This document shows positions 46,391 through 55,365 of a stretch of DNA of 64,000 nt, piece after piece. The stretch is taken from NCBI RefSeq assembly GCF_003352915.1, contig NZ_CP022314.1, positions 1,531,637-1,595,636 on the forward strand, given 5' to 3'. Every line of letters starts with the position of its first letter. Position 1 is the first letter of the stretch. The notes under the pieces are model-generated. The model ran no database searches. It saw only the letters and a program-made list of their open reading frames with translations, and was not told where the DNA came from. Origin of the DNA: Arthrobacter sp. PM3. Its GTDB lineage: Bacteria; Actinomycetota; Actinomycetes; Actinomycetales; Micrococcaceae. A program made the position numbers and the translations under genes.

Positions 46391-47095
46391 TCAGGCAGTG
46401 CGGTCCACCGCGGCCAGAATGGCGGCGCCGAGTTCGGCCGGCCGGGTGAACTGCGGCCAGTGCCCGGTGGGCAGGTCCACGTAGTCGACGTCGCGGATCC
46501 GGCCGAGCTCCGCCACAAACGGGTGGCCTTCGGCGATCATCCGGGTCAGCATCGACGTCGGGAACTCGCAGGCGATGACCGTGGCCGGGACGTCGAAGCG
46601 GCGTTCATCGCGGAGCTGCTGCCGGTCCTGGGCCACGGCGCGCGGCTGCGGTATCGCGCGGTCTCGGAACATGGCGCGCAGCTCGTCGGTGAGGTCGGTC
46701 AGGTCCGCGTCCTCGAACAGTTCCCAGGGCGGCAGCGGGATGTCGTCGCCGTCGGCCGGGAGCTCGTCGTTGATCACGCCGCCGTCGCCGAGCGGGCCGC
46801 TGTCCACGTAGACGGCCCGGGCGACCCGGTCGGGGCGCGCGTCCGCGGCGCCGTGGATGATCGCGCCGCCGCCGGAGTGCCCGACCAGCACCACCGGCGC
46901 TTCGAGGGAGTCGATCTTGGCCACGACGGCGTCAATGTGCGTCTGCAGCCCGATGCCCGACCGCGGTGCGTCCACCGATTCCAGGCCGGGCAGCGTCAGC
47001 GGGTGCACCGTGTGCCCCGCCGCCACCAGTGGCGGCGTCACCTCCGCCCACGACGACGCATCCAGCCAGAATCCGGGAACCAGAATGATATCCAT
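46391..47095 (-). CDS. Alpha/beta hydrolase
   Basis: A 234-residue alpha/beta-hydrolase with the oxyanion region LVPGFW near the start, nucleophile elbow GHSGGG (S74) and final catalytic His in TGHWPQ; the acid is likely the Asp in the VDYVDLP strand region. It resembles small esterase or salicylate-esterase-like hydrolases; the substrate is unknown. TAGGGT six bases before ATG 47095 indicates a leaderless transcript. It is convergent with def. Confidence 0.87.
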   Translation of the reverse strand: MDIILVPGFWLDASSWAEVTPPLVAAGHTVHPLTLPGLESVDAPRSGIGLQTHIDAVVAKIDSLEAPVVLVGHSGGGAIIHGAADARPDRVARAVYVDSGPLGDGGVINDELPADGDDIPLPPWELFEDADLTDLTDELRAMFRDRAIPQPRAVAQDRQQLRDERRFDVPATVIACEFPTSMLTRMIAEGHPFVAELGRIRDVDYVDLPTGHWPQFTRPAELGAAILAAVDRTA

Positions 47096-47101
47096 GCCGG
47101 T

Positions 47102-47107
47102 ACCCTA
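47102..47107 (-). promoter_or_regulatory. Leaderless-type -10 of the hydrolase gene
   Basis: TAGGGT on the minus strand ends 6 bases before ATG 47095. Confidence 0.5.
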
Positions 47108-47152
47108 CCCGCCCCGGCCGCCCGCCGGCATCCGGTCGGCCGGAGTGTCCGG

Positions 47153-48046
47153 TCAGTCGTCCGGGGGCACTCCCAGGCTGGCCGCGTGGTCCGGAACGTA
47201 GCGGAAGAGTTCCCGCGGCGGCCGGGTGTAGTTGACGGCGCGGGGCCGTTCCGGCAGCGTGACAGGGTCCGTACGCACTTCGGTGTAGTCGATGCTGGAG
47301 AGCAGATGGGCGATCAGGTTGATCCGGGCCCGCCGCTTGTCCTCGGCTTCCACCACGAACCACGGTGACTCCGCGGTATCGGTCTGCACGAACATTTCGT
47401 CCTTGGCCCGGGAATAGTCCTCCCACCGCAGGATCGCTTCCCGGTCCATGGGCGAGAGCTTCCACTGCCGCATCGGATCATCCAGCCGGGACCTGAACCG
47501 CCGCTCCTGCTCGGCATGGCTGATCGAAAACCAGTACTTGAACATCAGGATGCCGTCCTGGATCAGCAGGCGCTCAAAGACCGGGCACTGCGCCAGGAAC
47601 CGTTTGTGTTCCGCGGGGGTGCAGAAGCCCATCACGTGTTCGACGCCGGCCCGGTTGTACCAGGAACGGTCCATGAGGACGATCTCCCCGGCCGCGGGCA
47701 GGTGCTGAATGTAGCGCTGGAAATACCATTCGCCGCGCTGCCTCTCGGTGGGGGCCGGGAGGGCGACGATCCGGGCGAAGCGGGGATTCAGGTACTCGGT
47801 CACCCGTTTGATGGCGCTCCCTTTTCCGGCGGCGTCCCGGCCCTCGAAGATCACCAGCACCCGGGCGCCGGTACTGCGGACCCATTCCTGCAGGGCCACG
47901 AGTTCGGCCTGGAGGCGCAGGAGTTCAGACTCGTAGAGCCCGGCGTCGAGCCGCGCCCTTTTGCGCCCCGAGCCGCCGGGCCCCTTCTTGTGGCCGGCCT
48001 TGTGAGCGTCGCGTCCCTTGCCCGGGCTGCCGTCGTCATGCACCAT
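47153..48046 (-). CDS. ppk2: Polyphosphate kinase 2 family protein
   Basis: PPK2 enzymes move phosphate between polyphosphate and nucleotides. In this 297-residue protein Walker A is EGRDAAGKG (69-77) and Walker B is LMDRSWYNR (123-131), with the lid region rich in Arg. A basic, disordered stretch covers residues 1-33. The form resembles one-domain class I PPK2 that favours NDP phosphorylation from polyphosphate, but the class cannot be settled by eye. AGGGAAC lies before ATG 48046. It is divergent from the PfkB-type kinase gene. Confidence 0.92.
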   Translation of the reverse strand: MVHDDGSPGKGRDAHKAGHKKGPGGSGRKRARLDAGLYESELLRLQAELVALQEWVRSTGARVLVIFEGRDAAGKGSAIKRVTEYLNPRFARIVALPAPTERQRGEWYFQRYIQHLPAAGEIVLMDRSWYNRAGVEHVMGFCTPAEHKRFLAQCPVFERLLIQDGILMFKYWFSISHAEQERRFRSRLDDPMRQWKLSPMDREAILRWEDYSRAKDEMFVQTDTAESPWFVVEAEDKRRARINLIAHLLSSIDYTEVRTDPVTLPERPRAVNYTRPPRELFRYVPDHAASLGVPPDD

Positions 48047-48161
48047 GTTCCCTGTTCCCGTGCCCCTCCGTGGCGGGTTACCCTGCCGCGCTCATTGTCC
48101 GCCGGGCGGCGGAACGGCTACAAGGGCCATCCAGCCCGGGAATCATGCCGGGCGGAACTCC

Positions 48162-48167
48162 TATGCT
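48162..48167 (+). promoter_or_regulatory. Leaderless-type -10 of the PfkB-family gene
   Basis: TATGCT ends 6 bases before ATG 48174. Confidence 0.5.
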
Positions 48168-48173
48168 GGGGCC

Positions 48174-49142
48174 ATGGGATCCCCCGCACCAACGGCGATG
48201 CTGCCAATCCTCACGCTCACCGTAAACCCTGCCCTGGACGTCAGCACGGTCACCGCCGAAGTCATCGGCGAACACAAGCTCCGGTGCCATGCCGGCCGTT
48301 TGGACCCGGGTGGCGGCGGTGTCAACGTGTCCCGCGTGGTGCACCGGCTCGGAGGGCAGACGATCGCCGCCTACACCGCCGGCGGCCCCACCGGCGAAGC
48401 ATACCGGCGGCTGGTCGAAGCCGAACGCATCCCCACGCTGGTGGTGCCGATCAGCGGGAGCACGCGCCAGAACTTCACGGTCGATGAGACGGGCACCGGC
48501 AAGCAGTTCCGTTTTGTTCTTGAGGGTCCCGAACTCAGCGAGCCGGAGTGGCGCGGGTGCCTGGCAGCAGTCGCGGAATCCGCACCCGCCGGCGGCTACG
48601 TGGTGGCGAGCGGGAGCCTGCCCAAGGGCGTCCCGGACGACTTCTATGCACGCGTCGCCCGCCTCGCGAACGAGCGCGGGGCGCGCTGCGTCGTTGACGC
48701 CTCCGGCGCGTCTCTTACCGCGGCGCTGGCCGAAGGTGTTTTCCTGGTCAAACCAAGCCGCCGGGAACTCGGCGCGCACTTCGGCACCAATCTGGACAGC
48801 GAGGAGAGCCAGGTAGAGGCCGCACGCTCGCTCGTGGCGGACGGGGCCGCGCAGCACGTCGCCCTGACCCTCGGCGGCGAAGGGGCGGTGCTCGCGTCCG
48901 GGTCCGGCGTCCTCCGGCTGGCGGTGCCGCAGGTGCAGGTCCGCAGCACAGTCGGAGCCGGCGACAGCTTTCTGGCTGCCTTCGTGCTCCGGATGGCCCA
49001 GGGCCGCAGCCTCGAGGACGCGTTTCGCGCCGCGGTCGCCGCCGGAACCGCCACGGTGACGACGACGGCCACGGAGTTGTGCGGCCGGGCCGACGTCGAA
49101 CGTCTTGAGTCAGAACTCGCCGCCCAGCCCTGCTCGCCGTAG
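48174..49142 (+). CDS. PfkB family sugar kinase (1-phosphofructokinase / PfkB-like)
   Basis: A 322-residue ribokinase-fold kinase. The substrate-binding TVNPALD start and GGGGVNVSRV motif are those of the hexose-phosphate kinase branch (1-phosphofructokinase, tagatose-6-phosphate kinase, PfkB). The ATP-binding and catalytic signature STVGAGDSFLA lies near 260-270 with the base Asp. The substrate is fructose-1-phosphate or fructose-6-phosphate. No PTS or aldolase gene adjoins, so I do not choose between them. A TATGCT six bases upstream fixes the start; the longer frame overlaps the divergent ppk2 gene. Confidence 0.88.
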   Translation: MGSPAPTAMLPILTLTVNPALDVSTVTAEVIGEHKLRCHAGRLDPGGGGVNVSRVVHRLGGQTIAAYTAGGPTGEAYRRLVEAERIPTLVVPISGSTRQNFTVDETGTGKQFRFVLEGPELSEPEWRGCLAAVAESAPAGGYVVASGSLPKGVPDDFYARVARLANERGARCVVDASGASLTAALAEGVFLVKPSRRELGAHFGTNLDSEESQVEAARSLVADGAAQHVALTLGGEGAVLASGSGVLRLAVPQVQVRSTVGAGDSFLAAFVLRMAQGRSLEDAFRAAVAAGTATVTTTATELCGRADVERLESELAAQPCSP

Positions 49143-49180
49143 CGGCCGTAAGCCGCAGCGGCCACAGGCGGTGCAGCCGG

Positions 49181-49978
49181 CTACCGGGCCACGATGGTCT
49201 GTTGCCCCGGGCAGGACGCGAGGATCCGTTTCATCGCCTCCTTCTCGGCGGCCGCGACCCACAGCCGGTAGGCGGCCTTGACCGAAATCTGGCGCGCGAC
49301 GTAGTGGCAGCGGAAGGCCTTGTTCGGCGGCAGCCAGGTGGCGGCGTCGCCAGCGCCCTTGTCCTGGTTGGCGGCACCGTCCACCGCAATGAGGTTGAGG
49401 GGATCGTTGGCGAGGTGTTCGCGCTGTTGGGCGGTCAGCCGCTGGGCGCCCTTCTGCCAGGCGTCGCCGAGCGCCACGACGTGGTCGATCTGCACGGCCG
49501 TGCTGGTTTCGGGGCCCCGCCGGAACGTGACCCCGTGGCCGGTGTACGGTTCCCGGAAGGTTCCGCCGGCCACCTGGCACGGCGCCCCGTCCACGAAAGT
49601 TGCGGCCTCCAGGTCCCGGCGGAGGATGTCGTTGCGGGTGTCGCAGCCGTTGCCGTCGACGTCGAGCCAGGCCTGGCCGAACGCGCTGCGGTCATAGTTG
49701 TCCTTGGCCGCCCTGCCTCTCACCGCGAGCGTGTCGAGCACGGCCGCGGCGCTTGCATGCGGGACGGCCTGGACCGCATCCACCGGGTTCATCCATCCGC
49801 GGGCCAGCACCGGGGCTTCGCTGGGCCCAGGGATTTGGGGCTCCGCGACGGAGAACTGCCCGGCCGTGAAGAACCAGGTGAGGAAGCCGAGACCGGCCAG
49901 GCAGGCCGCGGCCAGAAGGAGCCAGGCCTGCCGGGAGCGGCGCCGGGCACGCCGGAAGTCCGTCCAGGTGACGGTCAT
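49181..49978 (-). CDS. HNH endonuclease family protein (DUF1524), membrane-anchored or secreted
   Basis: A 265-residue protein with an N-terminal basic stretch and one hydrophobic segment (about 18-40), then a DUF1524-type domain. The first nuclease motif is QIDHVVALGDAW, and the later NLIAVDGAANQDKG segment supplies the Asn of the HNH core, with WLPPNK following. Related proteins are secreted or surface nucleases common in actinobacteria. The role is unknown; external DNA use is a guess. Several cysteines (CDTRND, PCQ, RCHY, SCPG) could form disulfides outside the cell. Confidence 0.85.
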   Translation of the reverse strand: MTVTWTDFRRARRRSRQAWLLLAAACLAGLGFLTWFFTAGQFSVAEPQIPGPSEAPVLARGWMNPVDAVQAVPHASAAAVLDTLAVRGRAAKDNYDRSAFGQAWLDVDGNGCDTRNDILRRDLEAATFVDGAPCQVAGGTFREPYTGHGVTFRRGPETSTAVQIDHVVALGDAWQKGAQRLTAQQREHLANDPLNLIAVDGAANQDKGAGDAATWLPPNKAFRCHYVARQISVKAAYRLWVAAAEKEAMKRILASCPGQQTIVAR

Positions 49979-50087
49979 GGGAGCGGCCTGCGGGGGTGAG
50001 GTTGCTGCACGCCCTGAGCCTACGCCGGCGCGGCGGCGTCCCGGGGTTTGTCCACAGTGTTGGGGACTGGTGGCGGTGCGCCGTGAT

Positions 50088-50300
50088 CTACTGGTCCCGG
50101 GTGACCCGTCTGAGGTCTTCGTTGGCCAGGTCCAGCAGCTCCTGGAGCTGGCTCACCCGGTCGTCGTTGACGTCGCCGGCGTGGCGTTTGGCGACGGCGT
50201 CGTCCAGGAGCCGTTTGGCTTCCTTGGCGTTGCTGCGTGCCACGTCCAGCGCGTGTTCGAGGGTGGTCTCGTGTTCATCAAGAGCCGGGTTCTGTTCCAT
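50088..50300 (-). CDS. Small coiled-coil protein of unknown function
   Basis: A 70-residue charged protein predicted to be entirely helical, with heptad-like spacing of Leu/Ala (LEHALDVARSN, RLLDDAVAK, LQELLDLANEDL). There is no signal peptide or known domain. A CACAAT hexamer six bases before ATG 50300 suits a leaderless transcript, and GGAG is also present but very close. I do not recognise a family. Confidence 0.6.
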   Translation of the reverse strand: MEQNPALDEHETTLEHALDVARSNAKEAKRLLDDAVAKRHAGDVNDDRVSQLQELLDLANEDLRRVTRDQ

Positions 50301-50306
50301 GGCTCC

Positions 50307-50312
50307 ATTGTG
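50307..50312 (-). promoter_or_regulatory. Possible leaderless-type -10 of the coiled-coil gene
   Basis: CACAAT on the minus strand ends 6 bases before ATG 50300. Confidence 0.35.
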
Positions 50313-50318
50313 GTTCCC

Positions 50319-50352
50319 TTTCCCGGCCGATTCCAGTGCATCGGCCGGGAAA
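50319..50352 (-). terminator. Hairpin after the GAPDH gene
   Basis: TTTCCCGGCCGAT at 50319-50331 pairs fully over 13 bases with 50340-50352. It lies 14 bases past the GAPDH stop and overlaps the upstream region of the coiled-coil gene. Confidence 0.65.
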
Positions 50353-50365
50353 GAGCGAACGCGCC

Positions 50366-51856
50366 TTAGACCTGGGCCGGCAGGCCCGCGGCCTCCAGGA
50401 CGGCGGCCGCGTCTTTGGCAGGGAACGACGGCGGGTTGACGCCGGCCATTTCCTCCATGACGCGGACCACCTGGCAGCTGTAGCCGAATTCGTTGTCGTA
50501 CCAGACGTAGACCACAAGGTTCTTGTCGTTGGAGATCGTGGCCAGGCCGTCAACGATGCCTGCGCGGCGGGAGCCGACGAAGTCGGTGGAGACAACCTCG
50601 GGCGAATCGATGTAGTCGATCTGCTTGCGGAAGTCGGAGTGCAGCGACAGTTCCCGCAGATAGTCGTTGACTTCGTCCTTGGTGGTGCCGTTCTCCAGGT
50701 TCAGGTTCAGGATGGCCAGCGACACGTCCGGGGTGGGAACGCGGATGGAGCTGCCGGTGAGCTTGCCGAGCAGTTCGGGCAGCGCCTTGGCCACGGCCTT
50801 CGCGGCACCGGTCTCGGTGATCACCATGTTCAGGGCGGCGGAGCGGCCGCGGCGGTCACCCTTGTGGAAGTTGTCGATCAGGTTCTGGTCGTTGGTGAAG
50901 GAGTGGACCGTCTCCACGTGGCCGTGCACCACGCCGTAGCGGTCGTTGAGGGCCTTCAGGACCGGGGTGATCGCGTTGGTGGTGCAGGAGGCGGCGGAAA
51001 CGATCGTGTCGGAGTCCGTGATGTCGCGGTGGTTGATGCCGTGCACGATGTTCTTCAGCTCGCCCTTGCCCGGGGCGGTCAGCAGCACACGGGCCACGCC
51101 GGTGCTCCGCAGGTGCTGGGACAGGCCCTCGGCGTCACGCCAGCGTCCGGTGTTGTCCACCACCAGGGCGTCGTGGATGCCGTACGCGGTGTAGTCGATG
51201 GTGGCGGGGTTATCCGAGTAGATGACCTGGATCTGCACGCCGTTGGCGGTGATGGTGTTGGCATCCTCGTCGATCCGGATGGTGCCTTCGAACGAACCGT
51301 GCACGGAGTCGCGGCGCAGCAGGCTGGCACGCTTGGAGAGGTCGTTGTCCGACCCGCGGCGCACCACGATGGCGCGCAGGCGCAGGCCGTGGCCGCCGCC
51401 GGCCTTTTCGATCAGGAGGCGGGCCAGGAGCCGGCCGATGCGGCCGAAGCCGTAGAGGACGACGTCGGTGCTGGTCCGGTCATCGCCGCCGCGCTTGCCG
51501 ACGACCTCGGCGAGTTCCTCGCGCAGGAATTCATCCAGGCTGACGCCCTCGCCCTCGGCGCGGTACTTCTCAGTCAGCCGGGCAATGTCGATGGCTGCAG
51601 CGCCGAGCTCCAGCTTGGTCAGCGCCTCCAGCAGCGGAGCCGTTTCCTCGAGGCGCAGCTCCTCCTTGCTCATCCGGCGGGCAAAGCGGTGGGCCTTGAG
51701 GATGTTCATGGTGGACTTGTTGATCAGGCTCCGGCCGTGGATGGAGGTCACCACGTTGTTTTCCCGGTACAGCCGGCCGATCAGGGGGATCATCGCCTCG
51801 GCGAGCGCCTCGCGGCCCATCCACGTATCAAGACAAGAATCTGACGTCTGGCTCAC
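50366..51856 (-). CDS. gap: Glyceraldehyde-3-phosphate dehydrogenase, long form
   Basis: Oxidises or reforms glyceraldehyde-3-phosphate with NAD(P). At 496 residues it is about 150 longer than glycolytic GapA. The extra N-terminal helical region (1 to about 125) resembles Corynebacterium GapB, an NADP-using gluconeogenic enzyme. The cofactor domain begins VVLYGFGRIGRLLAR near 131. The catalytic Cys lies near 290 in SAASCTTNAI. The C-terminal WYDNEFGYSCQV motif is intact. The gluconeogenic role is inferred from the long form. A hairpin sits in the region just upstream of the start. A small frame downstream is separate. Confidence 0.93.
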   Translation of the reverse strand: MSQTSDSCLDTWMGREALAEAMIPLIGRLYRENNVVTSIHGRSLINKSTMNILKAHRFARRMSKEELRLEETAPLLEALTKLELGAAAIDIARLTEKYRAEGEGVSLDEFLREELAEVVGKRGGDDRTSTDVVLYGFGRIGRLLARLLIEKAGGGHGLRLRAIVVRRGSDNDLSKRASLLRRDSVHGSFEGTIRIDEDANTITANGVQIQVIYSDNPATIDYTAYGIHDALVVDNTGRWRDAEGLSQHLRSTGVARVLLTAPGKGELKNIVHGINHRDITDSDTIVSAASCTTNAITPVLKALNDRYGVVHGHVETVHSFTNDQNLIDNFHKGDRRGRSAALNMVITETGAAKAVAKALPELLGKLTGSSIRVPTPDVSLAILNLNLENGTTKDEVNDYLRELSLHSDFRKQIDYIDSPEVVSTDFVGSRRAGIVDGLATISNDKNLVVYVWYDNEFGYSCQVVRVMEEMAGVNPPSFPAKDAAAVLEAAGLPAQV

Positions 51857-51878
51857 AGAACTACCTTCCTAGAATCCA

Positions 51879-51900
51879 CCCCCTACGTCCTCGTAGGGGG
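51879..51900. promoter_or_regulatory. Hairpin just upstream of the GAPDH start
   Basis: CCCCCTACG at 51879-51887 pairs with CGTAGGGGG at 51892-51900 around TCCT, about 22 bases before ATG 51856. It could be an operator or a 5' leader structure. Confidence 0.45.
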
Positions 51901-51977
51901 AAGTCGGCCGCCGGAGGGTGTCCGGTACCTGGGCGTCACCGGGGATTCGGTCCACCCCGGGCGCCTGCCTGAGCGCA

Positions 51978-52014
51978 AAGAAAAGCCGCCGGCTGCGAAC
52001 GCAGACCCGGCGGC
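51978..52014 (-). terminator. Intrinsic terminator after the GMC oxidoreductase gene
   Basis: On the minus strand GCCGCCGGGTCTGC pairs with GCAGCCGGCGGC (two unpaired bases) around a short loop and is followed by TTTTCTTT. Confidence 0.85.
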
Positions 52015-52086
52015 GGAACTTCTACGTTCACCGTCAATTCTACGGGCGGACCGGCAGCCTCCGGCGCCCGGAGGGCGTGAAATGAC

Positions 52087-53757
52087 TCACACGCCGTCGG
52101 GGGCCAGGGAGGAACCGGCTAAGCCGCTCAGTCCGGGCGCCAGCTTGCCGGCGTCTTCCAGGATCATGTCCACGGCTTTTTCCGCGATCATGATGGTGGG
52201 CGCCTGGGTGTTGGCGCTGATCAGGCGGGGCATGATCGAGGAGTCGACCACCCGCAGGCCCTCCAGCCCATGAACCTTCAACCGCGGTGAGACGACGGAA
52301 TCGTCCGTGGTGCCCATGGCGCAGGTGCCGACCGGGTGGTACGAGGTCCGGCCGTAGGAGCGCACAAAGTTCACGTACTCGTCGCGGGTTGCCACCCGCG
52401 AGCCGTCGCCGATGTGCTCCCTCTTGGTGAACGCTGCCATCGCTGGCTGCTCCATGATCTGACGGCTCTGCTGCACGCCGGCGATCGTCATCTCGAGGTC
52501 ATAATCGTCGGCGAGGAAATTCGGGTCGATGAGCGGGATCTGCTCGGGGTCCGCCGAGGCGGCCCGCACCGTCCCCCGGCTTCGCGGGCGCAGGAAGTAG
52601 GAGTTCAGCGTCATCCCGAAGCCGGGCTGCAGCGACGTGATGCCCGGCTCCGACCGTGCGGCGGGCAGGAAGTGGAACTGCAGGTCCGGCGTCGCCTCGT
52701 CCTTGTTGGCGTAACTGAAACCGCCGGCCTCGACAAGGTTGGACGCGAACGGTCCCGAGCGGAAGGCCACATACTCGAGCCCGGCCATGACGGTCGCCGG
52801 GCGCACGCGGTTGAACCGGTCCAGGCTGTGGTCGTCAGTGAGTTCGTAGATGATGTCCAGATCCAGGTGGTCCTGGAGGTTCTTCCCCACACCCGGCAGC
52901 GCATGGATGACGTCGATGCCGGCGGCCGCGAGGTCCGCGGGGTCGCCAATGCCGGAGAGCTGTAGCAGCTTCGGGGATCCAAAGGCGCCGCTGGCGACGA
53001 TGACCTCCCGGCGTGCGCTGTAGGTGCGCGCCACGCCGTCTTCGATCGCCTGGACGCCCACGGCGCGGCCGTTCTTGATCACCACCTTGGCTACGGTGAC
53101 GTTCACACGCACCGTCAGATTGCGCCGCTTGCGCGCGGGCTTCAGGTAGGCGACGGCTGCGCTGCACCGGCGGCCGTTCTTCGTGGTGGTCTGGTAGAAG
53201 CCGACGCCGTGCTGCTCGGCGCCGTTGAAGTCGTTGTTGTAGGGCAGCCCGAACTCCTGGCCGGCCTGCACGAACGCGGCCGAGAGCGTGTGCGGACGGC
53301 GGAGGTCCGAGACGCCGAGCGGACCCTGGGTTCCGTGACGGGGTCCGGAGAGTCTTGAATTGCACTCCGAGCGGACGAAATACTTGGCCACCTCAGCGGC
53401 GGACCAGCCCTCGCACCCGTAGTCCGCGACCCACCCGTCGTAGTCCGCGTCCACGCCCCGCGTGAAGACCTGGGAGTTGATGGAGCCGCCGCCGCCGAGC
53501 CCGCGGCCCTGCGGTAGCGGGATGCTGCGGCCGTTGCTGTGCCTTTGCGGAACGCTGCTGTACGCCCATTGATAAGGGCCTCCCTTTAATCTCGGGAAGC
53601 CCGCTGGCATGTGGATGAACGGGTGGCGATCGGATCTTCCTGCCTCAAGCAGGAGCACGCGCACCGAAGGGTCCTCGGTAAGTCTGCCGGCCAGGACGCT
53701 GCCGCCTGTGCCACCCCCGGCGATCACATAGTCGTATGCTGCATCGTCCGGCACCAT
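52087..53757 (-). CDS. GMC family oxidoreductase (choline dehydrogenase-like)
   Basis: FAD-dependent alcohol oxidoreductase of 556 residues. The ADP-binding motif DYVIAGGGTGGSVLAGRL lies at 9-26. GMC signature 1 is in GRGLGGGGSINSQVF, signature 2 in ASGAFGSPKLLQLSGIG, and the catalytic His in YHPVGTCAMG. It resembles BetA but has no bet neighbours, so choline is not certain; other primary alcohols are possible. No clear ribosome site is seen before ATG 53757. It lies directly downstream of the RNase P RNA gene. Confidence 0.92.
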   Translation of the reverse strand: MVPDDAAYDYVIAGGGTGGSVLAGRLTEDPSVRVLLLEAGRSDRHPFIHMPAGFPRLKGGPYQWAYSSVPQRHSNGRSIPLPQGRGLGGGGSINSQVFTRGVDADYDGWVADYGCEGWSAAEVAKYFVRSECNSRLSGPRHGTQGPLGVSDLRRPHTLSAAFVQAGQEFGLPYNNDFNGAEQHGVGFYQTTTKNGRRCSAAVAYLKPARKRRNLTVRVNVTVAKVVIKNGRAVGVQAIEDGVARTYSARREVIVASGAFGSPKLLQLSGIGDPADLAAAGIDVIHALPGVGKNLQDHLDLDIIYELTDDHSLDRFNRVRPATVMAGLEYVAFRSGPFASNLVEAGGFSYANKDEATPDLQFHFLPAARSEPGITSLQPGFGMTLNSYFLRPRSRGTVRAASADPEQIPLIDPNFLADDYDLEMTIAGVQQSRQIMEQPAMAAFTKREHIGDGSRVATRDEYVNFVRSYGRTSYHPVGTCAMGTTDDSVVSPRLKVHGLEGLRVVDSSIMPRLISANTQAPTIMIAEKAVDMILEDAGKLAPGLSGLAGSSLAPDGV

Positions 53758-53879
53758 GACTCCTCAACCATCGCTCAATGCACCGTTACCTGAAGCGTTC
53801 ATTGAAGTGTGAGTTTTCGCCCGGGTGAAGTCAACCATGCCCCAAGGTTTTCCCAAGGTCCCGTACAGCCCGGCGGCCA

Positions 53880-54287
53880 AGTGTGTGGATGGGTTGACCG
53901 ATACGCCGGGTTCTGTGCTCCCGCGCTGTTGCCGGCGCGGGAGTAGCGGCCATCCATCTACGAACGCCGTTGCCGGCGCCCTCCAGCGGCCTACCCGGGC
54001 ACTCGGGCGAGCAGCCCTCAAACGTGCCCTGTCTGGCCTTGCTCCGGGTGGGGTTTACCTAGCCTTCCCGGTCACCCGGGAAGCTGGTGGTCTCTTACAC
54101 CACCGTTTCACCCTTACCTGCCCTGCGGCCTGTGCAGGCACACGCCGCACGCAGGCGGTCTGTTCTCTGTGGCACTGGCCTGCGGGTTACCCCGAGTGGG
54201 CGTTACCCACCACCCTGCTCTGCGGAGCCCGGACGTTCCTCGAGCCACTTGCGTGACGCGCGGCCGCCTGGTCAACCCATCCGCTGT
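53880..54287 (-). ncRNA. rnpB: RNase P RNA, class A
   Basis: The catalytic RNA of RNase P, which matures tRNA 5' ends. On the minus strand the two ends form a perfect 13-base-pair P1 helix (GGATGGGTTGACC, complement of 54270-54282, with GGTCAACCCATCC, complement of 53885-53897). The universally conserved core GAGGAACGTCCGGGCTCC follows P1 closely (usual GAGGAAAGTCC). AGGGTGAAACGGTG and AGGTAAACCCC match the conserved P10-P12 and P15 parts. Exact ends are uncertain by a few bases. Protein frames overlapping it are spurious. Confidence 0.93.
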
Positions 54288-54390
54288 TCATTCTACGTCC
54301 CTCCCGGCCGCCCCGCCCCACCGGGGCCTTTTGCCGCGCCCGGTGGCAGAATTGGAGGAGGGTTTTCTGCTAGTCAAGGAAGCGATCCCG

Positions 54391-55314
54391 ATGAACTGGA
54401 CTGCCATCATCATCTGGCTGCTCGCAATCATCCTGGTGCTGATTGTCGCCCGGCTGTCGATCAAAATTGTCCGCCAGTACGAACAGGGCGTGCTCTTCCG
54501 GCTGGGGCGCGTGGTGGCAGTGCGGATGCCAGGCCTGCGGTTCATCATTCCGGTGGTGGACCGGCTCCAGCTGGTCAGTCTGCGGATCGTGACGATGCCG
54601 ATCCAGTCGCAGGGCATCATTACCCAGGACAACGTCAGCGTCGACATTTCGGCCGTGGCCTACTACCGGGTGATCGACGCCGTGAAGTCGGTGGTGGCGA
54701 TCGAGGACGTGGCGGCAGCCATCAACCAGATTGCCCAGACCACCTTGCGGAAGGTGGTCGGCCGGCACAGCCTGGACCAGACTCTGTCCGAGACCGAACG
54801 CATCAATGGCGACATCCGGGAAATCCTGGATGCCCTGACCCTGGAGTGGGGTGTCGAGGTGACCCTGGTCGAGCTCAAGGACATCCAGCTCCCGGACAGC
54901 ATGAAGCGGGCCATGGCCCGGCAGGCCGAGGCCGAGCGGGAGAAGCGGGCCAAGATCATCTCCGCCGAGGGAGAGTCCATCGCGGCCGTGGCCCTCGGCC
55001 AGGCATCCGACACCATGATGGCGCACCCTGTGGCCCTGCAGCTGCGGAATCTGCAGTCACTGGTCGAGATCGGGGTCGACAAGAATTCGACGGTCGTCTT
55101 CCCGGCTCCCCTGATGAGCACCATCGCCGAACTCGGCGCCTTCCTGGCCCGCGAGAACCAGGCGGCCAGCTCAGGCGCGCCGGCAGCGGAGCCGGCTGCG
55201 TCGCAGACCGCCGCCCTGTCAACCCCGCTGGCAACGCCGCAGGCCGCGGCACCGGCAGAGCCCCCGACGGTGACACCGGATGTGACACCGGATCCTCCGG
55301 CCAGGGCCGCCTGA
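54391..55314 (+). CDS. Slipin / SPFH domain membrane protein
   Basis: A stomatin-like protein of 307 residues. A single N-terminal membrane helix (about 4-24) is followed by the SPFH domain ([13 protein letters not shown] to about 190). The slipin hallmark [11 protein letters not shown] and the [14 protein letters not shown] region are present. An Ala/Glu-rich coiled coil follows ([17 protein letters not shown]), then an Ala/Pro-rich tail. Slipins organise membrane microdomains; often an NfeD partner is adjacent, but none is here. ATG 54391 follows AAGGAAG eight bases upstream. Confidence 0.92.
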   Translation: MNWTAIIIWLLAIILVLIVARLSIKIVRQYEQGVLFRLGRVVAVRMPGLRFIIPVVDRLQLVSLRIVTMPIQSQGIITQDNVSVDISAVAYYRVIDAVKSVVAIEDVAAAINQIAQTTLRKVVGRHSLDQTLSETERINGDIREILDALTLEWGVEVTLVELKDIQLPDSMKRAMARQAEAEREKRAKIISAEGESIAAVALGQASDTMMAHPVALQLRNLQSLVEIGVDKNSTVVFPAPLMSTIAELGAFLARENQAASSGAPAAEPAASQTAALSTPLATPQAAAPAEPPTVTPDVTPDPPARAA

Positions 55315-55353
55315 CCCAGCAGCGGGGCCCGACCGGGCTCCGGCGGGCGCCGG

Positions 55354-55359
55354 TAAGAT
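55354..55359 (+). promoter_or_regulatory. Leaderless-type -10 of yaaA
   Basis: TAAGAT ends 6 bases before GTG 55366. Confidence 0.5.
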
Positions 55360-55365
55360 CGTACG

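Noticed and set aside
50048..50056. Single TTGTCCACA (DnaA box) near the HNH gene
   Set aside because: An isolated nine-base match is expected by chance at genome scale; no cluster surrounds it.
53825..54256. Protein frames within the RNase P RNA region
   Set aside because: They coincide with rnpB and have no protein features or ribosome sites.
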